32,892 nucleotides of DNA from Clostridioides difficile. GTDB lineage: Bacteria; Bacillota; Clostridia; Peptostreptococcales; Peptostreptococcaceae. The stretch's first letter is position 1; every line of letters starts with the position of its first letter. Below the pieces are notes generated by a model, which was not told the DNA's origin, made no database searches, and worked only from the letters and a program-made list of their open reading frames with translations. Positions 8,751-17,560 of the stretch are shown in pieces. The translations under genes and the position numbers were made by a program. The DNA lies in contig NZ_OEZH01000059.1 of the NCBI RefSeq assembly GCF_900243075.1, positions 1 to 32,892 of the forward strand, given 5' to 3'.

Positions 8751-8842
8751 GTTTTGCATGAGGGAAAATTATATATTATAGAATTTTAATTGAAAAATAA
8801 AGTTTGATTAAAAAAATTTTACTATGATTGTTTATATTTAAG

Positions 8843-8854
8843 TTTTGATATAAT
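8843..8854 (+). promoter_or_regulatory. Extended -10 promoter in the ppiB-bclA1 gap
   Basis: A perfect TATAAT (8849-8854) preceded by TG at position -15/-14 gives an extended -10. No good -35 is seen (ATTGTT near 8827). No gene follows before the terminator at 9155, so it could start a non-coding RNA. Confidence 0.4.
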
Positions 8855-8860
8855 AATATA

Positions 8861-9196
8861 TTAAATAAATAGATAAGATATGTGGAAAACACTTATTTCA
8901 GTATTTTTTGAATTTATTTTATTTACTTTAATTAAGAAAAACAAGTTTTTTTGTAATTTTTATTTACAAAAAAACATTGTTATGGTAATATCTTCTATTT
9001 ACAATTTCATAACTTTGGTTTACAATAATAGAGACAATAAATCCTAAAAAACATAAGAAGAAAAAAGTGCTTAATATTTGAGAGAGACTGGTTTAGTTTA
9101 CACCAGCTAGGCCAGTCAAGGAATAATTTAAAGTGTAATATATAATAATGAAAGAGAACATACTATTAGAATTTTCTAATAGTATGTTCTTTTTTT
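8861..9196 (+). ncRNA. Candidate small RNA between ppiB and bclA1
   Basis: Bases 8751-9309 hold no convincing gene. They do hold an extended -10 at 8849, a 12-bp AT hairpin (8945-8956 with 8964-8975), a GC-richer hairpin (GACTGG with CCAGTC, about 9086-9119, with an alternative inner CTGG/CCAG pairing), and a 17-bp terminator stem with a T tract at 9155-9196. A terminator with no gene in front of it suggests a short transcript. The 5' end is a guess and no known RNA family was recognised. A 21-codon ATG frame at about 8982 lacks a ribosome binding site. Confidence 0.35.
9155..9196 (+). terminator. Strong intrinsic terminator upstream of bclA1
   Basis: A perfect 17-bp inverted repeat (9155-9171 with 9174-9190) is followed by a run of seven T. 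It lies before the bclA1 promoter, so it insulates bclA1 from upstream transcription or ends the candidate small RNA. Confidence 0.85.
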
Positions 9197-9254
9197 GTAT
9201 AAATTAGTATTATTATATAAAAATTTAAGACAGTATATTTATAGTTCTGATGTA

Positions 9255-9281
9255 ACTAAGTATGTATTTTAACATAGTATA
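9255..9281 (+). promoter_or_regulatory. SigK-type promoter of bclA1
   Basis: AC (9255-9256), a 16-nt spacer and CATAGTATA (9273-9281) match the mother-cell sigma-K pattern AC-N16-CATANNNTA exactly. A start at about 9289 would leave a ~20-nt leader containing the GGAGGG site. This fits late mother-cell expression of an exosporium protein. Confidence 0.75.
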
Positions 9282-9309
9282 ATATAGACCCAAAATGGAG
9301 GGATTATAA

Positions 9310-10797
<1,488 letters not shown>

Positions 10798-10973
10798 AAT
10801 ATATCTAAAATAATATTAAAAACTATTTAGATTTTATCTGAATAACAGAAGTATTTTTTATGTATTGAATTTTACTTGTTTTAGAATAAAAAGAACAATA
10901 ATAATAGGATATATTCACAAAACTTTTAGCATTATGGATTTTTATTTAGCTTTAATATCAATATATGTATAAT

Positions 10974-11013
10974 AAAAAAACTGTCTCAAATATAGATTTG
11001 AAACAGTTTTTTT
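10974..11013. terminator. Bidirectional terminator between bclA1 and the pyrophosphatase gene
   Basis: A 17-bp near-perfect stem (10974-10990 with 10997-11013, one mismatch) is flanked by an A run on the left and a T run on the right. It can end transcription of both convergent genes. Confidence 0.85.
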
Positions 11014-11029
11014 GTTTAAAGATTTTATA

Positions 11030-12628
11030 TTATTTAAAGTTTTTGATTGCAGTAGTTAAATTAGGCACTAATTGTTTTTTTCTTGATACAACACCTGGTG
11101 CAAATGTACCTTGAACACCTTCAACACCAAATGCATTAGCAATTAATCTATCTTCTGCTTTATAGATTAAATAAGAACCTTCTTTGATTATATCTGTAAC
11201 TGCAAGAACTAATTTATCATAATCAGTTGAATTTATATAAGATAAAAACTCATCTTTTTTAGCAAATATAGAGTCTATGTCTAAAGTAAACACTTGTCCA
11301 ATACCAACTCTGTGTCCACTCATATTAAACTCTTTAAAATCCATATTTACTATTTCTTCTATAGTATATTCATCTAGAGAAGTACCACATTTAAACATGT
11401 CCATGGCATATTTTTCCATGTCTACTTTCGCTATTTTACTTAATTCTTCACAAGCTTTTTTATCCATGTCAGTTGTTGTTGGAGATTTAAATAATAATGT
11501 ATCTGATAATATAGCAGATAAAAGAAGACCAGCTATTTCATAAGGTATTTCAACATTATTTTCTTTGTACATTTGATAAATTATAGTACTGTTGCATCCA
11601 ACAGGCATAACTCTAAATGACATAGGAACGTCAGTAGAAATACCACCAAGTTTATGATGGTCAACTATTTCAACTATATTTGCTTGTTCAATTCCATCAG
11701 CACTTTGAGCATATTCATTGTGGTCAACTAAAACGACGTTCTTTTTAGTTGGGTTTAATAGATGACCTTTTGAAACTAACCCTAAAAACTTGTTATCATC
11801 ATCTAATATAGGATAAGATCTGAAGTTAGTCTCTAGCATAATTTCTTTTATTTCATCCATATAATCATCTTCTTTGAATGTAATTAGATTTTCTGTGGCT
11901 TCTATAGAGTCTAAGAAACTACATTGATTTATTACATTAGAAGTTTTATAGTTATCACTTTCAACAGAAACAACAGACACTCCATTCATTTTAGCAAGAG
12001 CTAGCAAATCTTTTGAAATCTCTGTATGATTAGTAAGTATTAAAAGTTTAACTTTTGTATCAATAGCATATTCAATACTATCATATCTATCACCAACAAT
12101 AGCTATGTCTCCTTCTTTTAAAGTCTCTATTAGAGTTTCCATTCCAAATGATAAAGTAACTACTCTACCTTTTACATCTTCACCACAATCTACAAGTGTA
12201 GTACCATTAAGGTTTTTACAAATATTTGATAATGATGTGTGTATAGTTGTAAAGTGTTGATGAAGTAGGTTTTTAGCTATTTCTTTCATAGTAATGATAC
12301 CAGCAAAAGTTCCATCATCATAAGTTACAGGTAGCGTTTTAACATTTTTTTCATCCATAAGATTATAAGCTTCTAATATAGATGAAGTTGGAGTCAAAGG
12401 TACTACTTTATCATAATTTAAATCTCTAACTTGTATTCTAACATTATCTAAAATTTCAGGTGCATCTACCTTAAAGTAATCTAAGGCATATTTAGCTTCT
12501 TTTCTGATATCTCCTAAAGCATAAGCTGTTGCTTTTATTCCTAGTTTGTTTTTTAAATGTGCTAATGAAATTGCAGAACATATTGAATCTGTATCTGGAT
12601 TTTTATGTCCGAAAACTAATAAACTCAT
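11030..12628 (-). CDS. ppaC: Manganese-dependent family II inorganic pyrophosphatase with CBS-DRTGG module
   Basis: 532-aa soluble pyrophosphatase that hydrolyses PPi to phosphate. The DHH catalytic half starts with GHKNPDTDS (metal ligands His8, Asp12, Asp14) and resumes after an insert with VLVDHNEYAQS and EIVDHHKLGG. The DHHA2 half contributes AILSDTLLFKSPTTT and the phosphate-binding SRKKQL near the end. The insert, residues ~70-300, holds a CBS motif (VKTLPVTYDDGTFAGIITM), a DRTGG domain and a second CBS motif (FRSYPILDDDNKFLGLVS). This explains the length against ~310 aa for plain family II enzymes. CBS-PPases are regulated by adenine nucleotides. AAAGGAGT precedes the ATG. It is monocistronic and convergent with bclA1. 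Confidence 0.95.
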   Translation of the reverse strand: MSLLVFGHKNPDTDSICSAISLAHLKNKLGIKATAYALGDIRKEAKYALDYFKVDAPEILDNVRIQVRDLNYDKVVPLTPTSSILEAYNLMDEKNVKTLPVTYDDGTFAGIITMKEIAKNLLHQHFTTIHTSLSNICKNLNGTTLVDCGEDVKGRVVTLSFGMETLIETLKEGDIAIVGDRYDSIEYAIDTKVKLLILTNHTEISKDLLALAKMNGVSVVSVESDNYKTSNVINQCSFLDSIEATENLITFKEDDYMDEIKEIMLETNFRSYPILDDDNKFLGLVSKGHLLNPTKKNVVLVDHNEYAQSADGIEQANIVEIVDHHKLGGISTDVPMSFRVMPVGCNSTIIYQMYKENNVEIPYEIAGLLLSAILSDTLLFKSPTTTDMDKKACEELSKIAKVDMEKYAMDMFKCGTSLDEYTIEEIVNMDFKEFNMSGHRVGIGQVFTLDIDSIFAKKDEFLSYINSTDYDKLVLAVTDIIKEGSYLIYKAEDRLIANAFGVEGVQGTFAPGVVSRKKQLVPNLTTAIKNFK

Positions 12629-12676
12629 TTTAATACTCCTTTCAAAACTTGAATATAAATAATAATTGATAAAAAT

Positions 12677-12685
12677 ATTATATCA
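12677..12685 (-). promoter_or_regulatory. Possible promoter of the pyrophosphatase gene (extended -10)
   Basis: Read on the minus strand, TGATATAAT gives a perfect -10 with the TG extension, 49 nt upstream of the ATG. No strong -35 lies at the right distance. Confidence 0.45.
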
Positions 12686-12705
12686 AAAGGTAGTGAGTAT
12701 TTGTT

Positions 12706-13360
12706 GTAAAAAGAAAAAAATTTAGTGAAAAAATATTATATAAAATTTATTTCTTACATAAATACTACAAATTTAATATAAAAATCATTATTATATATAT
12801 TTTTTACCCAATTAAATATCCAATTAAATTTACTTTTATTTGAAATAAATTGATTAAATATACCTGCGAAAAAATTAATTAATACGATAATAAACTAAAA
12901 ATTTATAAATATTTTATGCTGTAAAATTTTTTATATATGTATTATAAGTAAAAAATTAACGGGCTTAATATAAAAATTATTTATCTATATGAAAAGCATA
13001 ATTATTGTATAGTGATTTAAAAATAGCTTATAGAAATGAGAATAATTTTAGTTTATATATTTTTTAAAACTACATAGTTATTATAAAAAGAAAAATTGCA
13101 TATAAATCAAAAATAAGTGGTATTTTATAAAAATACGACAAAAATTTTATGAACTATTTGTATAAATAATATGTAAATAACATATAAAATTCAATAAGAA
13201 AAAAAAAGAAAGATATAAATTATCATTTTAGTATTTTATTTAGTCAAAGTAAATTATTTAAATGAAATATATCTCATTCAGATAAAAAAATTTAATAAAA
13301 GTAAAAAAAATAATATATTTGTTAAAAAATAAATTGACAAAATATTCAGAAAAAAACTTC
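12706..13360. other. Long AT-rich gene-free region upstream of adhE
   Basis: About 650 bp with no credible ORF, RNA gene or terminator. It is almost entirely A and T, with homopolymer A runs. Such DNA could be curved and serve as a regulator or H-NS-like protein landing site, but no defined operator is evident. A TTGTTAA half-site at 13319 followed by TTGACAA at 13334 is discussed among rejected items. Confidence 0.5.
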
Positions 13361-13389
13361 TTGACCTAAGAGAGTAAAGTAAATAAAAT
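13361..13389 (+). promoter_or_regulatory. SigA promoter of adhE
   Basis: TTGACC (13361-13366), a 17-nt spacer and TAAAAT (13384-13389) form a good vegetative promoter. The resulting leader is about 110 nt, ending in GGGAGG before the ATG. Confidence 0.6.
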
Positions 13390-13506
13390 CTAAGGTATAG
13401 AGATGAAATCTATAAAATTATTTTAAGTAATATGTTAAAAATATAGATGATGCATTTAAAATTTATAAAAAAATGAGATGCATAATTATTCAGGGAGGTT
13501 TTTAGT

Positions 13507-16149
13507 ATGGAGAAAAAAGAAAAAATTGTAGAAAAGTCGAATGTTGAAGTATGTAGTCCTGAAATTGTCAACAGTGTTGAAACATTAAGAATGAGACTAG
13601 AAGAAATTAGATTGGCACAAAAAGAGTTTGCAACATTTACACAAGAACAAGTAGATAAAATTTTCTTAGCTGCTTCAACTGCAGCAAATCAACAAAGAAT
13701 ACCTCTAGCAAAAATGGCAGTGGAAGAGACTGGTATGGGTATTGTTGAAGATAAGGTTATAAAAAACCATTTTGCTTCAGAGTATATCTATAACGCTTAT
13801 AAAGACACTAAAACTTGTGGTATCATAGAAAAAGATGAAGCATTTGGTTTTACAAGGATTGCTGAGCCAGTAGGTGTTTTATCAGCAGTTATACCAACAA
13901 CTAATCCTACATCAACTGCAATATTCAAGTCCCTAATAGCACTAAAAACTAGAAATGGTATAATTTTCTCTCCTCATCCAAGAGCTAAAAACTGCACTAT
14001 AGAAGCGGCTAGAGTTGTACATGATGCAGCAGTTAAGGCAGGAGCACCAAAAGGTCTTATAGGTTGGGTAGATGTGCCTTCAATTGAATTGACTAATGTT
14101 GTCATGGCAGAGGCAGACCTTATATTGGCTACTGGTGGACCTGGAATGGTTAAATCTGCATACTCTTCAGGTAAGCCAGCTGTTGGAGTTGGTCCTGGAA
14201 ACGTACCTGCAATAATAGATGAGAGTGCAGATATAAAAATGGCTGTGAGTTCAATATTGGTATCAAAATCATTTGATAATGGTATGATATGTGCTTCTGA
14301 ACAAGCAGTGATAGTACCAGAAAAAATATATGAAGAAGTTAAAAAAGAATTTAAATATCGTGGAGCGCATTTCTTAAATAAAGAAGAAACAGAAAAAGTA
14401 GGAAAAGTAGTAATAATTGATGGTTCATTAAATGCCAAAATAGTTGGACAACCAGCACACGTAATAGCTAAAATGGCAGATGTAGAAGTTCCAAAAACAG
14501 CTAGAATAATAGTTGGTGAAGTAGAATCTGTTGAATTAGATGAACCTTTTGCACATGAAAAACTTTCTCCTGTACTTGCAATGTACAAGTCTAAAAGTTT
14601 TGAAGATGCGGTTGCTAAAGCAGAAAAATTAGTTGCAGATGGAGGATATGGTCATACATCTTCATTATATGCAGACTCTATAAATCATCCAGAGAGAGTA
14701 GAAAAGTTTGTAAATGCTATGAAGACTTGTAGAGTACTAGTTAACACTCCATCATCACAAGGTGGTATAGGTGATTTATATAACTTTAAATTGGCACCAT
14801 CTCTTACTCTTGGTTGTGGTTCTTGGGGTGGAAACTCAGTATCTGAAAACGTAGGAGTAAAACATTTACTTAATATCAAGACAGTAGCTGAAAGGAGAGA
14901 GAATATGCTTTGGTTTAGAGCACCAGAAAAAGTTTATTTCAAAAAAGGATGCTTAGGTGTGGCAGCAAGAGAATTTAAAGATGTTATGGATAAAAAGAAA
15001 GCATTTATAGTAACAGACTCTTTCCTATATAATAATGGATATACTAAGAAGTTAACTGATTTATTAGATGAGATGGGAATTAAGCACACTACATTCTTTG
15101 ATGTTGCTCCAGACCCAACATTAGCTTGTGCAAGAGAAGGAGCTAAGGCTATGGCTGATTTCCAACCAGATTTAATAATAGCTGTAGGTGGAGGTAGTGC
15201 AATGGATGCTGGTAAGATAATGTGGGTAATGTATGAGCATCCAGAAGTAGATTTCCAAGACTTAGCTATGAGATTTATGGATATAAGAAAAAGAGTATAT
15301 GTATTCCCTAAGATGGGTGAAAAAGCATACTTTGCTGCTGTCCCAACTTCAGCAGGAACTGGTTCAGAGGTAACTCCATTTGCAGTTATAACTGACCAAG
15401 ACTCAGGTGTAAAATACCCATTAGCAGATTATGAATTAATGCCAAACATGGCTATAATTGATGCTGATATGATGATGGAGATGCCACCAAGACTAACAGC
15501 ATCATCAGGTGTTGATGCCTTAACACATGCACTAGAAGCATATGTATCTATGTTAAGAACTGAACCAGCTGACGGATTAGCACTACAAGCAGGTAAAATA
15601 ATATTTGAATATCTACCTCGTGCATATAAAAATGGAAAGAATGATAAAGAAGCAAGAGAAAAAATGGCAATGGCATCTACTATGGCAGGAATGTCTTTTG
15701 CAAATGCCTTCTTAGGAATATGTCACTCTTTAGCACATAAATTAGGTGCCTTCCACCATGTTCAACACGGTGTTGCAAATGCATTATTAATAAATGAAGT
15801 AATCAAGTTCAATTGTGCAGAAGCTCCAAATAAGATGGGTGCATTCTCACAATATAGATATCCTGATTGTATACAAAGATATGCTGAATTTGCTTCTTTT
15901 GCAGGTATTAAAGGAAATACAGACCAAGAAAAAGTAGATAATCTTATAAAAGCAATAGATGAACTAAAGGCAAAAGTGGGTCTTCCTAAGACTATAAAAG
16001 AGGCTGGGGTAGAAGAATCTAAATTCTTAGAAGGATTGGATGCTATGGTTGAACAAGCTTTTGATGACCAGTGTACAGGTGCTAATCCTAGATACCCATT
16101 GATGAGTGAATTAAAAGAGATATATCTAAAAGTTTATTATGGTAAATAA
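13507..16149 (+). CDS. adhE: Bifunctional aldehyde/alcohol dehydrogenase AdhE
   Basis: 880-aa fusion that reduces acetyl-CoA to acetaldehyde and then ethanol, using two NADH; AdhE proteins form cytosolic filaments called spirosomes. The N-terminal aldehyde dehydrogenase half (to ~450) has GPGNVPAIID and the catalytic Cys (~262) in NGMICASEQAV. The C-terminal iron-dependent alcohol dehydrogenase half (from ~465) has GGGSAMDAGK for NADH, PTSAGTGSEVTPFAVI, SGVDALTHALEAY and the metal-ligand His residues in CHSLAHKLGAFHHVQHG. The length equals the usual ~870 aa and both active sites are intact. GGGAGG lies 9 nt before the ATG. It is monocistronic behind a long AT-rich leader. In clostridia adhE is typically under redox control (Rex), though no clear operator is visible here. 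Confidence 0.97.
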   Translation: MEKKEKIVEKSNVEVCSPEIVNSVETLRMRLEEIRLAQKEFATFTQEQVDKIFLAASTAANQQRIPLAKMAVEETGMGIVEDKVIKNHFASEYIYNAYKDTKTCGIIEKDEAFGFTRIAEPVGVLSAVIPTTNPTSTAIFKSLIALKTRNGIIFSPHPRAKNCTIEAARVVHDAAVKAGAPKGLIGWVDVPSIELTNVVMAEADLILATGGPGMVKSAYSSGKPAVGVGPGNVPAIIDESADIKMAVSSILVSKSFDNGMICASEQAVIVPEKIYEEVKKEFKYRGAHFLNKEETEKVGKVVIIDGSLNAKIVGQPAHVIAKMADVEVPKTARIIVGEVESVELDEPFAHEKLSPVLAMYKSKSFEDAVAKAEKLVADGGYGHTSSLYADSINHPERVEKFVNAMKTCRVLVNTPSSQGGIGDLYNFKLAPSLTLGCGSWGGNSVSENVGVKHLLNIKTVAERRENMLWFRAPEKVYFKKGCLGVAAREFKDVMDKKKAFIVTDSFLYNNGYTKKLTDLLDEMGIKHTTFFDVAPDPTLACAREGAKAMADFQPDLIIAVGGGSAMDAGKIMWVMYEHPEVDFQDLAMRFMDIRKRVYVFPKMGEKAYFAAVPTSAGTGSEVTPFAVITDQDSGVKYPLADYELMPNMAIIDADMMMEMPPRLTASSGVDALTHALEAYVSMLRTEPADGLALQAGKIIFEYLPRAYKNGKNDKEAREKMAMASTMAGMSFANAFLGICHSLAHKLGAFHHVQHGVANALLINEVIKFNCAEAPNKMGAFSQYRYPDCIQRYAEFASFAGIKGNTDQEKVDNLIKAIDELKAKVGLPKTIKEAGVEESKFLEGLDAMVEQAFDDQCTGANPRYPLMSELKEIYLKVYYGK

Positions 16150-16173
16150 TATTCATTGTAGAATATAGGTTCT

Positions 16174-16240
16174 ATTAGATTTGTATATAAATTATTAGAT
16201 TTATATATAAATAGAGTTTTATTAGAGCTGTATATAAATA
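16174..16240 (+). repeat. Three short direct repeats after adhE
   Basis: Three 20-bp copies of ATTAGANNTGTATATAAAT-like sequence start at 16174, 16194 and 16221; the first two are directly adjacent and the third follows after 7 bp. They lie in the gap downstream of adhE. No function is known. The rest of 16150-16470 shows no gene and no T-tailed hairpin for adhE. Confidence 0.6.
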
Positions 16241-16470
16241 GTTATTAATAATAGATTATAACTTAAATCCTAAATGGAAATGATAAAAAGTCAGGAAAAG
16301 CATATTGATTTTGAACACGTGAATTTAATCAATTAGCTTTAAAATTAGTCAGAAAATTTTTTTATTACATATAATTTTAAAGCATAATATATAAAAAACT
16401 TTATGAAAAAATTATAAAAATATTCAGAAAATTCTATTGACTAATTTATTTATCATGATATAATAGGTTT

Positions 16471-16505
16471 AGAAAAGAAAAAGAACTGGGGCCTATTAAG
16501 GCCCC
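16471..16505 (-). terminator. Terminator of the minus-strand ABC operon
   Basis: A GC-rich 7-bp stem (GGGGCCT, 16488-16494, with AGGCCCC, 16499-16505) is followed on the minus strand by a T-rich tail (rc of 16471-16487). It sits 4 bp after the last gene of the operon. A looser T run 7 nt after the stem on the + strand means it might also stop adhE read-through. Confidence 0.8.
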
Positions 16506-16509
16506 CTTA

Positions 16510-16851
16510 CTATTTTTTGATAGATTTATTTAGAATAACTTTCTCATTTTGATTTTTTATGTTTATTATAGAGTCAGTATAATCTACTTCAAAGTTAGCA
16601 AAAGCAGAGAATAAATCTATGTCTCTTAGTAAATGAATTGTCATACATTGATTGTTCTTATTTAACCTTAGAATCAATGCTCTTACAAATGGAAATTGTA
16701 TTCTAGAATTAAATAAGTTAGAACCATCAGTATCTATATCTAGGCTACGATAATTAATATCTATAAATATATCTACATCATCATTTTCTTCTCTTATTAT
16801 TCTGTAGTCAAAATCCAAGTTTAAATTTAAATTACCTAAAATCAATAACAT
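16510..16851 (-). CDS. Small protein of unknown function, third gene of the ABC operon
   Basis: 113 aa, family not recognised. It is acidic in its first half (REENDDVDIFIDINYRSLDIDTDGS) and probably beta-rich, with no signal peptide and no membrane helix. It begins MLLILGNLNLNLDFDYRI and ends in a lysine-rich tail. GAGG lies 8 nt upstream of the ATG. It starts 26 nt after the ATPase gene and ends at the operon terminator, so it is cotranscribed with the transporter. It may act in the same process as an accessory or regulator, which is inference from position only. Confidence 0.75.
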   Translation of the reverse strand: MLLILGNLNLNLDFDYRIIREENDDVDIFIDINYRSLDIDTDGSNLFNSRIQFPFVRALILRLNKNNQCMTIHLLRDIDLFSAFANFEVDYTDSIINIKNQNEKVILNKSIKK

Positions 16852-16877
16852 TTAAATCCTCTTTTCTATAAATAGTT

Positions 16878-17549
16878 TTAGAGTGTTAATTTAAGCTCTC
16901 CATCTATTATAGATATAATTCTATCTGCTTTTCTAGCAATATTTTCATTATGTGTTATTATTATAAGTGTTTGGTTATATTTTTTTATAGAACTTTTTAG
17001 TAAATCCATGACTTCTTCTGTAGTTTTACTGTCCAAATTTCCTGTTGGTTCATCTGCTAGGATTATACTTGGTTTTGCAGATAAAGCACGTGCAATAGCA
17101 ACTCTTTGCTGTTGACCACCAGATAATTGATTCGGAAGATGATTTTTCCTTTCATTAAGACCCAATAAATTTATAAGGTCTTCAATGTATTCTTTATCTA
17201 TTTTTTTGTTGTCTAATTTTAATGGTAATTCTATATTTTCCTTTACATTTAATACAGGAATTAGGTTATACTGTTGAAAGACAAATCCTACTTTTTGTCT
17301 TCTATATCTTGCTAGTTCCTTATCTGAAAGACAACATATATCTTTACCAGCAACTTTTATAGTACCATTACTTGGTCTCTCAAGACCTCCTACTAAATGT
17401 AGAAATGTACTTTTTCCACTTCCACTTGGACCAATTATCGCAACAAATTCACCCTTATTTATTTTTAAATTTGCATTCTTTAGTGCATGTACAGATGTTT
17501 CCTTTTTTCCATAAATCTTACCTAAGTTAATAGTTTCCAATATAGGCAT
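16878..17549 (-). CDS. ABC transporter ATP-binding protein (MacB/LolD type)
   Basis: 223-aa ATPase. Motifs are Walker A GPSGSGKST (~40-48), Q-loop VFQQYNLIPVLNV, signature LSGGQQQR, Walker B IILADEPTGNLD and switch His in ITHNE. The SVHALKNANLKINKGEFVAIIG start and the DEPTGNLDSKT block are typical of type VII (MacB/FtsE/LolD) mechanotransmission exporters. It lies 11 nt after the FtsX-type permease gene, and its AGGAGG overlaps the last permease codons. The pair therefore forms one machine, possibly for antimicrobial peptide or lipid stress rather than classical transport. The substrate is unknown. Confidence 0.94.
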   Translation of the reverse strand: MPILETINLGKIYGKKETSVHALKNANLKINKGEFVAIIGPSGSGKSTFLHLVGGLERPSNGTIKVAGKDICCLSDKELARYRRQKVGFVFQQYNLIPVLNVKENIELPLKLDNKKIDKEYIEDLINLLGLNERKNHLPNQLSGGQQQRVAIARALSAKPSIILADEPTGNLDSKTTEEVMDLLKSSIKKYNQTLIIITHNENIARKADRIISIIDGELKLTL

Positions 17550-17560
17550 AATTAACCCTC

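Noticed and set aside
8982-9050. 21-codon ORF as a type I toxin in the ppiB-bclA1 gap
   Set aside because: It has no ribosome binding site and lacks the long hydrophobic segment and Lys-rich tail of known C. difficile type I toxins.
13319-13340. Rex operator (TTGTTAA...TTGACAA) upstream of adhE
   Set aside because: The half-sites are 8 nt apart instead of about 4, and the right half has a mismatch. In such AT-rich DNA this is weak evidence, so it was not listed as a feature.
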